This document shows positions 8,420 to 16,517 of a stretch of DNA of 48,740 nt, in pieces. The DNA is from Actinomycetota bacterium (GTDB lineage Bacteria; Actinomycetota; Actinomycetes; Actinomycetales; Microbacteriaceae). How positions within the stretch are numbered: the stretch's first letter is position 1; the number at the start of each line of letters is the position of its first letter. A program made the translations under genes and the position numbers. The DNA lies in NCBI GenBank assembly GCA_030838475.1, contig JAUZFP010000107.1:1-48740 (forward strand), given 5' to 3'. The notes below the pieces were generated by a model. The model did not search any database, was not told the origin of the DNA, and saw nothing but the letters and a program-made list of their open reading frames with translations.

Positions 8420-9460
8420 CTAGGGCCGTCGCCGGGTCGCGTCCTGGACCTCGCCGACGAGTTCCTCGATGATGTCCTCGAGGAACAGCGCCCCCTGCGT
8501 CGCCCCGGTGTCGTCGAAGACGCGAGCGACGTGGAGTCCGGTACGGCGCATCGTGGCGAGCGCGTCCTCGATGTCGGTTGATCCGGCGATCGAGATCAGC
8601 TTGCGGATCCGGCGCGGCGGCACCGGCTCGGTGTACTCATCGTCGTCGAGATCGAGCACGTCCTTGAGGTGAAGGTATCCGGTTGGCTCTCCGTCGTCAT
8701 CGACGAGGACGTAGCGCGAGAAACCGCTCTGGGCGACGGCACGTTCAACGTCCGCCGGAGCCGCATCCTCGGGCAGGGTCACCAGGTTCGCCAGGCCGAC
8801 TGCAATATCAGCGACCCGTTTGGTCGAGAATTCGAAAGCCGCACTCAGCGTTCCGGTGGTGTCCGTGAGCAGGCCCTCACGCGTGGACTGGGCGACGATG
8901 TTCGCGACCTCGTCGACCGTGTATGTGCTGTTGGCCTCGCTCTTCGGCTTGATTCCGACAAGCCGGACGATGCCGTTCGATGTCGCGTTCAGCGCGACGA
9001 TGATCGGCCGGAAGATCGTGGCAAACGCCACGAGCGGCGGAGCGAGGATCAGCACGGCACGCTCGGGCACCGAGAAGGACAGGTTCTTGGGCACCATCTC
9101 GCCGAAGATCACGTGGAGAAACGAGACGATCAGAAGCGAGATCAGGAACGAGACGGTCTCGACCGCGGCGACCGCCCAGTGCAGGAGGCCCAGTGGCTTC
9201 GAGACGAGGTCGTGCAGGGCCGGCTCGGAGACGTTGAGGATCAGCAGCGAGCAGACCGTGATTCCGAGCTGGGTCGTCGCGAGCATGAGGGTCGCGTGTT
9301 CCATCGCCCAGAGCGCCGTCTTGGCCGCTCTCGAGCCGCGATCGGCCCGGGGCTCGATCTGTGAACGCCGGGCGGAGATGATCGAGAATTCCGCCGCAAC
9401 AAAGAAGGCGTTGACGAACAGCAGGATGACCAGCCATCCGATTCCCCACCAGTCATTCAT
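8420..9460 (-). CDS. CNNM/HlyC-type CBS-domain membrane protein (downstream copy)
   Basis: Protein of 346 aa with an N-terminal DUF21/CNNM transmembrane domain (about residues 1-190; FFVAAEFSIISARR, TTQLGITVCSLL, HVIFGEMVPKNLSF) followed by a CBS pair (about 205-335, ending LFLEDIIEELVGEV). Families of this kind are linked to Mg2+/Co2+ efflux or homeostasis. Unlike its neighbour it lacks the C-terminal CorC/HlyC domain. The start ATG 9460 lies inside the end of the upstream paralogue (8-base overlap), so the two are translated together and may form a heterodimer. The long open frame upstream of 9460 is antisense sequence. Confidence 0.88.
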   Translation of the reverse strand: MNDWWGIGWLVILLFVNAFFVAAEFSIISARRSQIEPRADRGSRAAKTALWAMEHATLMLATTQLGITVCSLLILNVSEPALHDLVSKPLGLLHWAVAAVETVSFLISLLIVSFLHVIFGEMVPKNLSFSVPERAVLILAPPLVAFATIFRPIIVALNATSNGIVRLVGIKPKSEANSTYTVDEVANIVAQSTREGLLTDTTGTLSAAFEFSTKRVADIAVGLANLVTLPEDAAPADVERAVAQSGFSRYVLVDDDGEPTGYLHLKDVLDLDDDEYTEPVPPRRIRKLISIAGSTDIEDALATMRRTGLHVARVFDDTGATQGALFLEDIIEELVGEVQDATRRRP

Positions 9461-10772
9461 TGCGCTCACCGTCCGTCGGCTCGATTCTCGGGGTGTAGCG
9501 AACGCGATCGATTCTGCGCCCGTCCATGCGCTCCACCCGGAAGACGCCGCCGTTGACCGTGACAGTGTCGCCGACCGCCGGAAGCTTGCCAAGCTCGCTC
9601 ATCAGCCAGCCGGCGACCGTTTCGTATGGTCCGTCCTCTGGCACGTTGACGTCGGTGCGCTCAAGCAGTTCGTCGGGGCGGAGGATGCCCGGAAAGGTGA
9701 ACCAGTCGCGACTTCGGACGACGTCCGGTCGGTTCCGGTCGTGTTCGTCCGAGACCTCGCCGACCAGCTCCTCGACCAGGTCCTCGAGCGTCGTCACACC
9801 CGCAGTGCCGCCGTACTCGTCAACCACCACTGCCATCTGGTAGCCGCGCCCCCGCAACTCGCCGAGCAGCAGGTCGAGCTTCATGGTTTCCGGAACGCGA
9901 AGCGCCTCGCTCTGCAGCGCCGTCACGGGTACGTCCCCTCGCTTCTCCCTCGGGACGGCGACGGCCTGTTTGACGTGCACGAGGCCGATGACGTCGTCGA
10001 TTCCGTCATCGATCACGGGGAAGCGTGAGAATCCGGTCCTGCGCGCGAGATCGATGACATCCTGCGCCGTGTCGACACGCTCGACGCTGGCGAGCCGCGG
10101 TCGCGGAGTCATCACGTCCTGGGCGGTGAGGTCTGAGAAGGCGAGCGTCCTGGCCAGCAGGGTGGCGGTGTCGCTGTCCAGGCTGCCCTCCCGAGCAGAC
10201 CGGCGAACCAGCGAGGTCAGCTCCTCCGCGGTGCGCGCGAAGCTGAGCTCCTCCTTCGGCTCGATGCCGACGATGCGAAGGACAGCATTGGCGGTCACGT
10301 TCAGCAGCCAGACGATGGGCTTGAAGACGGTGGTGAAGCCGACCTGGAACGGGATGACGACCTTCCCGGTCTCGCGCGGGAGTGCGAGCGCGATGTTCTT
10401 CGGAACAAGCTCGCCCAGGATCATCGAGATGAGGGTGGCGATCGCCACCGCGACGATCGCGGAGACGGCGACGACCCAACCCCTCGTCCAGCCGAGCGAG
10501 CCCAGCGGCCCGATCACCAGAGCGACGAAGGCGGGCTCGAGTGTGTAGCCGGTCAGCAGCGTAGTAATCGTGATACCGAGCTGTGCGCTCGAGAGGTGGG
10601 TGGACGTGATCTTGAGAGCACGAATCGTCATGCCGAGGTTGCGCTCGCCCCGGCTCTGCCGGAACTCAAGGTCGGAGCGGTCGAGATTGACCAGCGCAAA
10701 CTCGGATGCGACGAAGAATCCCGTGCCGATGGTGAGCAACACACCGACGACGAGCAGCAGCCACTCAGGCAT
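9453..10772 (-). CDS. CNNM/HlyC-type CBS-domain membrane protein with CorC domain
   Basis: Protein of 439 aa: DUF21/CNNM membrane domain (about 1-190; FFVASEFALVNLDRSDLE, SAQLGITITTLLTGY, MILGELVPKNIALA), paired CBS domains (about 205-330; VMTPRPRLASVE, VVVDEYGGTAGVTTLEDLVEELVGE) and a C-terminal CorC/HlyC domain (about 345-430; ETVAGWLMSELGKLP). The family is annotated as hemolysin C/TlyC-like but is more likely concerned with divalent cation export. It overlaps its smaller paralogue downstream. A GATAAT box at 10799-10804 on the minus strand could be the -10 element. Confidence 0.9.
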   Translation of the reverse strand: MPEWLLLVVGVLLTIGTGFFVASEFALVNLDRSDLEFRQSRGERNLGMTIRALKITSTHLSSAQLGITITTLLTGYTLEPAFVALVIGPLGSLGWTRGWVVAVSAIVAVAIATLISMILGELVPKNIALALPRETGKVVIPFQVGFTTVFKPIVWLLNVTANAVLRIVGIEPKEELSFARTAEELTSLVRRSAREGSLDSDTATLLARTLAFSDLTAQDVMTPRPRLASVERVDTAQDVIDLARRTGFSRFPVIDDGIDDVIGLVHVKQAVAVPREKRGDVPVTALQSEALRVPETMKLDLLLGELRGRGYQMAVVVDEYGGTAGVTTLEDLVEELVGEVSDEHDRNRPDVVRSRDWFTFPGILRPDELLERTDVNVPEDGPYETVAGWLMSELGKLPAVGDTVTVNGGVFRVERMDGRRIDRVRYTPRIEPTDGERNE

Positions 10773-10831
10773 GGAACTGCGAACTGAGAGGGTCGCCCAT
10801 TATCTACCCGAGTATAAAGGCGTGCTCCCCC

Positions 10832-10850
10832 TGCGAGGCGAAGCCTCGCA
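10832..10850. repeat. perfect 8-bp stem hairpin
   Basis: TGCGAGGC and GCCTCGCA are separated by GAA. It lies in the 107-base gap between guaB1 and the CBS genes, both on the minus strand. No T tract follows on either strand, so it is not a classical terminator. Bases 10857-10876 just beyond hold a second, imperfect palindrome rich in TCGA. Confidence 0.6.
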
Positions 10851-10879
10851 TTCAAAGGTCGAGCTTGTCGAGGCCCGGC

Positions 10880-12319
10880 TTACCAGCTGACCGGCAGCGC
10901 CTTGCCCTCTTCGTACCCGGCGGCGCTCTGGATTCCGACGAGCGCTCGCTCGTGGAATTCGTCGACGGTGGATGCACCGGCGTAGGTGAATGAGCTCCGC
11001 ACGCCCGAGGTGATCATGTCGAGCAGGTCCTCGAGCGATGGCCGCAGCGGGTCGAGATAAATTTTCGAGCTGGAGATGCCCTCCGCAAACAGGGTCTTGC
11101 GGGCGAGCTCGTACGGGTCCAGGTTGTCGAACCGCTCCTTGACCGCCTTGGTCGAGGCCATTCCCCAGCTCTCCTTGTACAAGCGCCCGTCGGCATCCAT
11201 GTTCAGGCTTCCCGGTGCCTCGATCGTTCCGGCAAACCAGGACCCGACCATGACGGATGCCGCACCGGCGGCGAGCGCGAGCGCCACGTCGCGGGGGTAT
11301 CGCACTCCACCATCGGCCCAGACCGCGGCACCACGCTCGCGCGCGGCCGCCGAGGTCTCGAGGACGGCGGAGAACTGGGGACGACCGACCGCGGTCATCA
11401 TGCGCGTCGTGCACATCGCGCCGGGACCGACTCCCACCTTGATGATGTTGGCTCCGGCATCCACGAGGTCGCGCACCGCGACGGCCGTGACCACGTTGCC
11501 CGCAACGATGGGGACCCCGAGCTTCAGGGCTGCGACGGTCTTGATCGCGCGCAGCATCCCCTCCTGGTGTCCGTGAGCGGTGTCGATCACGAGGACGTCG
11601 ACCCCCGCGGCAACCAGATCCTTCGCTTTTGCCGCGACGTCAGCGTTGATACCGATGGCCGCCGCGACCCGGAGTCGCCCGGACTTATCGAGCGCTGGCT
11701 CATAGAGCGTCGATCGCAACGCACTGCGACGGCTCAGCGTTCCCACTACCGTGCCGTCCTGGAGGATGGGGGCGAACTCGAGGTTCGCGGCAACCATCAG
11801 GTCGAAGGCGGCGCGCGGGCCGTCGATGTCATCGACCTCGATCGAGGCGAGCGCGCCGTGTAGGAGGTCCCCGAGCCGGGCATCCGGAAGCGCCGTCGCC
11901 AGGCGGCCGGCCTGGATGGTGCCGAGGTATTCGCCGTTGTCTCCGTGCAGCACGATCCCGTGGCCGTCCACCGCGGGGATCCGTTGGAGCGCGGACGCGA
12001 CGCTGTCGTCCGGTGAAGCGATCAACGGGCTGTCGAACGCGACCGGCTGTTCCTTGACCCAGCGGATCGCAGCGACCAGATCGTCGTGGTGCATGTCCTG
12101 CGGCAAAACACCCAGACCCCCGCGCCGCGCAAGCGTCGCGGCGAGGCGTGGGCCGGTCACCGAGTTCATGTTGGCTGCGACCACCGGAATCGTCGCGCCA
12201 GTGCCGTCTGGCGGGGTCAGGGAGACGTCGAGTCGGCTCGACACTGCCGATCGATTCGGCACGAGGAACACGTCCGAATACGTGAGGTCGTGCACGGGAG
12301 TCGTCTCATAGAATTGCAT
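10880..12319 (-). CDS. guaB1: GuaB1-family enzyme, likely GMP reductase with CBS domains
   Basis: Protein of 479 aa of the IMP dehydrogenase/GMP reductase fold with an inserted CBS pair (about residues 95-215). The catalytic loop GVGPGAMCTTRMMTAVG contains the nucleophilic Cys, preceded by IDTAHGHQEG and IVAGNVVT. The GuaB1 group was long annotated as IMP dehydrogenase-related. Mycobacterial GuaB1 has been shown to act as a GMP reductase (NADPH-dependent deamination of GMP to IMP), so a salvage role is more likely than de novo GMP synthesis. The start ATG 12319 (MQFYETTPVHDLTYSDVFL) matches the family; the frame before it is antisense to the kgd leader. Confidence 0.88.
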   Translation of the reverse strand: MQFYETTPVHDLTYSDVFLVPNRSAVSSRLDVSLTPPDGTGATIPVVAANMNSVTGPRLAATLARRGGLGVLPQDMHHDDLVAAIRWVKEQPVAFDSPLIASPDDSVASALQRIPAVDGHGIVLHGDNGEYLGTIQAGRLATALPDARLGDLLHGALASIEVDDIDGPRAAFDLMVAANLEFAPILQDGTVVGTLSRRSALRSTLYEPALDKSGRLRVAAAIGINADVAAKAKDLVAAGVDVLVIDTAHGHQEGMLRAIKTVAALKLGVPIVAGNVVTAVAVRDLVDAGANIIKVGVGPGAMCTTRMMTAVGRPQFSAVLETSAAARERGAAVWADGGVRYPRDVALALAAGAASVMVGSWFAGTIEAPGSLNMDADGRLYKESWGMASTKAVKERFDNLDPYELARKTLFAEGISSSKIYLDPLRPSLEDLLDMITSGVRSSFTYAGASTVDEFHERALVGIQSAAGYEEGKALPVSW

Positions 12320-12468
12320 GATTTTAACGCTAGCCCCTCGTACTGGCGGCAGCACGCCACCTAATGAACGGTTAGTCTTAACGGCGGTGCGAAGCGCATG
12401 CCGCACCTTCCAAGAGGCGCACGCGATTGTCATGCGTGCAATAAGCGGATGAGAGTGGGCGGTCGGCT

Positions 12469-15400
12469 GTGTCAAGCCACGTGACCGGAGTCGAGGATGG
12501 TGCCTCGAGCGAATTCGGAGCCAATGAATGGCTCGTAGACGAAATGTACGAGAAGTACATCGTCGATAAGAACTCGGTTGAGCAGAGCTGGTGGCCGATC
12601 CTCGAGAGCTACAGGCCGACGGGCGTGCAGGATGCGGAACCGCAGGCCATCACCGACCCGACACCGACAGCGGCCATTACTCTTCCGAAGCCGAGCGTCG
12701 ACGCCGCCGCCGCCGAACTCGTCGACGACGAACCACCGACCAACTCGTCCCCAGCGACCGGGTCCACCCCGATCGCGCGCACGACGTCCATCCAGGCCAA
12801 GCCGGCACCAATCCCGGCCGAGGCGCCGCCCACCACCCCTGTCGTCGTAGCGGCGGACGGCGTGCCGGCCGCCGAGGCCGAGAACACCGTCGCGGTACTC
12901 AAGGGCGTCGCAAAGAGCATCGCCGCCAACATGGACCTCAGCCTCACGGTGCCGACCGCGACGAGCGTCCGCACCATCCCGGCCAAGCTCATGATCGACA
13001 ACCGCATCGTGATCAACAACCACCTGAAGCGCGCGCGCGGCGGCAAGGTCTCCTTCACCCACCTGATCGCGTGGGCGATGGTCGAGACCCTCAAGGAGTT
13101 CCCGAGCCAGAACGTCTACTACGACGAGGTCGACGGCAAGCCGTCGGTCGTCACCCCCGCACACATTAACCTCGGCATCGCGATCGACCTGCCCAAGCCG
13201 GATGGGACGCGAAGCCTCGTCGTGCCCGGGATCAAGCGCGCCGACACAATGGGTTTCGCCGAGTTCCTGGTCGCCTATGAGGATGTCGTCTCGCGCGCCC
13301 GCGACAACAAGCTGACGATGGCCGACTACCAGGGCAACACGATTTCGCTGACCAATCCCGGCGGCATCGGCACAGAGCATTCCGTTCCCCGCCTCATGAA
13401 GGGGGCGGGCTGCATCATCGGCGCCGGCGCCCTCGAATACCCCGCCGAGTTCCAGGGTGCATCCGTGCGCACGCTCGCCGACCTCGGCATCGGCAAGACG
13501 ATCACGCTGACCAGTACGTATGACCATCGCGTCATCCAGGGCGCGGGTTCGGGCGAGTTCCTGAAGAAGGTGCACGAACGTCTCATCGGGGAGCACGACT
13601 TCTACGAGGACATCTTCGCCGCCCTGCGCATCCCCTACGACCCGATCCACTGGGCCTCAGACATCAGCGTCGACCTGGCCGATCAGGTCGGCAAGACGGC
13701 GCGCGTGCAGGAACTCATCAACTCGTTCCGCGTGCGCGGCCACCTCATGGCTGACGTCGACCCACTCGAGTATCGCCAGCGCTCGCATCCCGACCTCGAT
13801 ATCTCCAGCCACGGCCTGACCTTCTGGGACCTCGACCGCGAATTTGTCACGGGCGGGTTCGGAGCCAAAAAGGTCTCACTTCTTCGCGAGATCCTCGGCA
13901 CCCTGCGCGACGCCTACTGCCGCACCATCGGTATCGAGTACATGCACATCCAGGACCCGGCCCAGCGCAAGTGGATCCAGGACCACGTCGAGAAGCCCTA
14001 CCTCAAGCCGAGCCACGACGAGCAGATGCGCATCCTCGGCAAGCTGAACGAAGCCGAGGCCTTCGAGACCTTCCTGCAGACAAAATACGTCGGCCAGAAG
14101 CGATTCAGCCTTGAGGGTGGCGAGTCGACTATCTCCCTGCTCGATACCGTGATTCAGGATGCCGCGCACGCCGATCTGGAAGAGGTCGTCATCGGCATGG
14201 CCCACCGCGGTCGCCTGAGCGTTCTCACGAACATCGCGGGCAAGACCTACGGCCAGATCTTCCGCGAGTTCGAGGGAACTCAGGATCCGAAGACCGTGCA
14301 CGGCTCCGGCGACGTGAAGTATCACCTCGGCACCGAGGGCACCTTCACGAGCGCGGACGGGAAGCAGATTCCCGTCTACATCGCGGCCAACCCGTCACAC
14401 CTCGAGGCCGTCGACGGCGTCATGGAGGGTGTCGTCCGCGCGAAGCAGGACAGGCACCCGATCGGCACGTTCCGGGTGCTCCCGATCATGGTGCACGGCG
14501 ACGCCGCTATGGCGGGCCAGGGCATCGTGGACGAGGTACTACAGATGTCGCAGCTGCGCGCCTACCGCACCGGCGGCACGGTACACCTCAACATCAACAA
14601 CCAGGTCGGCTTCACGACACCTCCCGGCGAGGGCCGCACGTCGGTGTACTCGACGGACGTCGCGAAGACCATCCAGTGCCCGATCTTCCACGTCAACGGG
14701 GACGACCCCGAGGCCGTGATGCGTGTTGCCCACCTCGCCTTCGAGTACCGCCAGGAGTTCAAGCGCGACGTCGTAATCGACCTGGTCTGCTACCGCAGGC
14801 GCGGCCACAACGAGGGCGACGACCCGTCGATGACCCAGCCGCTCATGTACAACCTGATCGAGGCCAAGCGCTCGGTGCGCACGCTCTACACCGAGGCCCT
14901 CGTCGGTCGCGGCGACATCACCGAGGAAGAGTACGACGCGGCCCACAAGAGCTTCCAGGACAGCCTCGAGCGCGCCTTCGCCGAGACCCACGCGGCTCAG
15001 ACGGGCTCGATGCCCATCATCACCACCGACGGTGGAGCTGTTTCCGACCTTGAGCGCCCGGATTCCCAGCAGGATGACGCGGTCGGTGAACCGACCACAA
15101 CCGCGGTCTCCGAGTCTGTTGTCCAGCTGATCGGCGACGCCCACGACAACCCACCCGCGGGCTTCACGGTCCACCCGAAGCTGCAGGCCCTGCTCAAGAA
15201 GCGCCTCGACATGAGCCGGAACGGTCAGATCGACTGGGGCTTCGGCGAGCTGATCGCCCTCGGTTCCCTGCTGCTCGAGGGAACGCCGGTCCGCATGGCC
15301 GGGCAGGACACCCGCCGCGGAACGTTCGTGCAACGCCACGCGGTCTTCCACGACCGGCTCAACGGCCAGGAATGGTTGCCGCTCGCCAACCTGAGCGATG

Positions 15401-16266
15401 CGCAGGCGCGGTTCTGGATCTACGACTCGCTGCTCAGCGAGTATGCGGCGATGGGCTTCGAGTACGGCTACTCGGTCGAGCGCGCCGACGCACTCGTGCT
15501 CTGGGAGGCGCAGTTTGGCGACTTCGCCAACGGCGCCCAGATCATCCTCGATCAGTTCGTCTCCTCCGCGGAGCAGAAGTGGGGTCAGCGCTCAAGCCTG
15601 GTCCTGCTGCTGCCACACGGGTACGAGGGTCAGGGTCCGGACCACTCCTCCGCCCGGATCGAGCGCTTCCTGCAGCTGTGCGCCGAAAACAACATGACCG
15701 TGGCCCGTCCGTCGACGCCCGCATCCTATTTCCACCTGCTGCGCCGACAGGCCTACGCCCGACCGCGGCGCCCACTCATCGTGTTCACCCCCAAAGCGAT
15801 GTTGCGCCTGCGTGGCGCGAGCAGCGAGGTCGCCGATTTCACCTCCGGCAAGTTCGAACCCGTATTGGATGACGCGAAGGCGACGGACAGGTCCGCCGTG
15901 AAGCGCGTCGTCCTGACCGCGGGCAAGATCTACTACGACATCCTCGCCGAGGTCGAGAAGCGCACTGAGTCTTCCAACGGCGTGAAGGATGTCGCGATCG
16001 TGCGGATGGAGCAGTTCTACCCGCTACCGGCCGCCGAACTGAACGCCATCCTCGACGGGTACCCGAACGCCGATCTGGTCTGGACCCAGGATGAGCCCGA
16101 GAACCAGGGCGCGTGGCCCTACCTGTCGTTTGAGCTCGGCCGAGCCGGAGGACGCTCCATTTCGGTCGCGTCGCGTCCGGCGTCAGCATCCCCCGCGACC
16201 GGCTCGTCGAAGCGGAGCGCGCATGAGCAGGAAGAGCTCATCGGCCGCGCACTGAACCTCGGTTAA
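12469..16266 (+). CDS. kgd: multifunctional 2-oxoglutarate decarboxylase/dehydrogenase (E2-E1 fusion)
   Basis: TCA-cycle enzyme of 1265 aa, the single-chain E2/E1 form typical of Actinobacteria. The N-terminal segment (about 15-50, FGANEWLVDEMYEKYIVD) is followed by an Ala/Pro/Thr-rich linker to about residue 140. The 2-oxoacid dehydrogenase acyltransferase domain (about 140-390) ends in DHRVIQGAGSGEF, and no lipoyl domain is present. The SucA-like E1 part has the thiamine-diphosphate segments MAHRGRLSVLTN (about 576) and GDAAMAGQGIVDEV (about 677), then NNQVGFTT, RMAGQDTRRGTF (about 941) and the C-terminal MLRLRGASS. It acts with E1/E3 partners encoded elsewhere. GTG 12469 was chosen from the family N terminus; GTG 12481 is an alternative. 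A hairpin terminator lies 75 bases after the stop. Confidence 0.95.
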   Translation: MSSHVTGVEDGASSEFGANEWLVDEMYEKYIVDKNSVEQSWWPILESYRPTGVQDAEPQAITDPTPTAAITLPKPSVDAAAAELVDDEPPTNSSPATGSTPIARTTSIQAKPAPIPAEAPPTTPVVVAADGVPAAEAENTVAVLKGVAKSIAANMDLSLTVPTATSVRTIPAKLMIDNRIVINNHLKRARGGKVSFTHLIAWAMVETLKEFPSQNVYYDEVDGKPSVVTPAHINLGIAIDLPKPDGTRSLVVPGIKRADTMGFAEFLVAYEDVVSRARDNKLTMADYQGNTISLTNPGGIGTEHSVPRLMKGAGCIIGAGALEYPAEFQGASVRTLADLGIGKTITLTSTYDHRVIQGAGSGEFLKKVHERLIGEHDFYEDIFAALRIPYDPIHWASDISVDLADQVGKTARVQELINSFRVRGHLMADVDPLEYRQRSHPDLDISSHGLTFWDLDREFVTGGFGAKKVSLLREILGTLRDAYCRTIGIEYMHIQDPAQRKWIQDHVEKPYLKPSHDEQMRILGKLNEAEAFETFLQTKYVGQKRFSLEGGESTISLLDTVIQDAAHADLEEVVIGMAHRGRLSVLTNIAGKTYGQIFREFEGTQDPKTVHGSGDVKYHLGTEGTFTSADGKQIPVYIAANPSHLEAVDGVMEGVVRAKQDRHPIGTFRVLPIMVHGDAAMAGQGIVDEVLQMSQLRAYRTGGTVHLNINNQVGFTTPPGEGRTSVYSTDVAKTIQCPIFHVNGDDPEAVMRVAHLAFEYRQEFKRDVVIDLVCYRRRGHNEGDDPSMTQPLMYNLIEAKRSVRTLYTEALVGRGDITEEEYDAAHKSFQDSLERAFAETHAAQTGSMPIITTDGGAVSDLERPDSQQDDAVGEPTTTAVSESVVQLIGDAHDNPPAGFTVHPKLQALLKKRLDMSRNGQIDWGFGELIALGSLLLEGTPVRMAGQDTRRGTFVQRHAVFHDRLNGQEWLPLANLSDAQARFWIYDSLLSEYAAMGFEYGYSVERADALVLWEAQFGDFANGAQIILDQFVSSAEQKWGQRSSLVLLLPHGYEGQGPDHSSARIERFLQLCAENNMTVARPSTPASYFHLLRRQAYARPRRPLIVFTPKAMLRLRGASSEVADFTSGKFEPVLDDAKATDRSAVKRVVLTAGKIYYDILAEVEKRTESSNGVKDVAIVRMEQFYPLPAAELNAILDGYPNADLVWTQDEPENQGAWPYLSFELGRAGGRSISVASRPASASPATGSSKRSAHEQEELIGRALNLG

Positions 16267-16341
16267 GTAGTCCCAGCACGCGCCCCTAACTGGGGGGATT
16301 CGCCGGGAAACCACGTCCGCTTAGACTCCGAATGAAGGTTA

Positions 16342-16373
16342 TGCGCCACTGTTGGCGCAGGCTTTTCTGTTTC
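16342..16373 (+). terminator. Rho-independent terminator after kgd
   Basis: TGCGCCA and TGGCGCA form a perfect 7-bp stem with a CTGT loop, followed by GGCTTTTCTGTTT. It lies 75 bases downstream of the kgd stop and before the protease gene. Confidence 0.75.
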
Positions 16374-16411
16374 AGTGCAACCCGCATGCGTTCTGGAACG
16401 AAGTAGTCACA

Positions 16412-16480
16412 AGCGAGCTGGGATCTCGCTCCACGGTCATCGTCGCGCCCATTTCTGCGGCACAACGCTCGTTGTTGTGC
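16412..16480 (+). other. two inverted repeats in the leader of the protease gene
   Basis: AGCGAG/CTCGCT (16412-16430, 7-base loop) and GCACAAC/GTTGTGC (16460-16480, 7-base loop) lie between the kgd terminator and the protease start. They could be leader-RNA hairpins or protein-binding palindromes. No T tract follows either one. Confidence 0.4.
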
Positions 16481-16517
16481 TCTCGCACGGATGGGACGCG
16501 CCTGCACAAGGAGCCTC

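Noticed and set aside
8820..10028. Plus-strand open frame of 402 codons
   Set aside because: It is antisense to the two CBS membrane proteins, whose domains are clear.
10832..10850. Terminator of guaB1
   Set aside because: The hairpin has no T tract on the minus strand; it was kept only as a repeat.
12472..13650. Minus-strand open frame of 392 codons
   Set aside because: It is antisense to kgd; the product is a Val/Asp/Arg-rich shadow without motifs.
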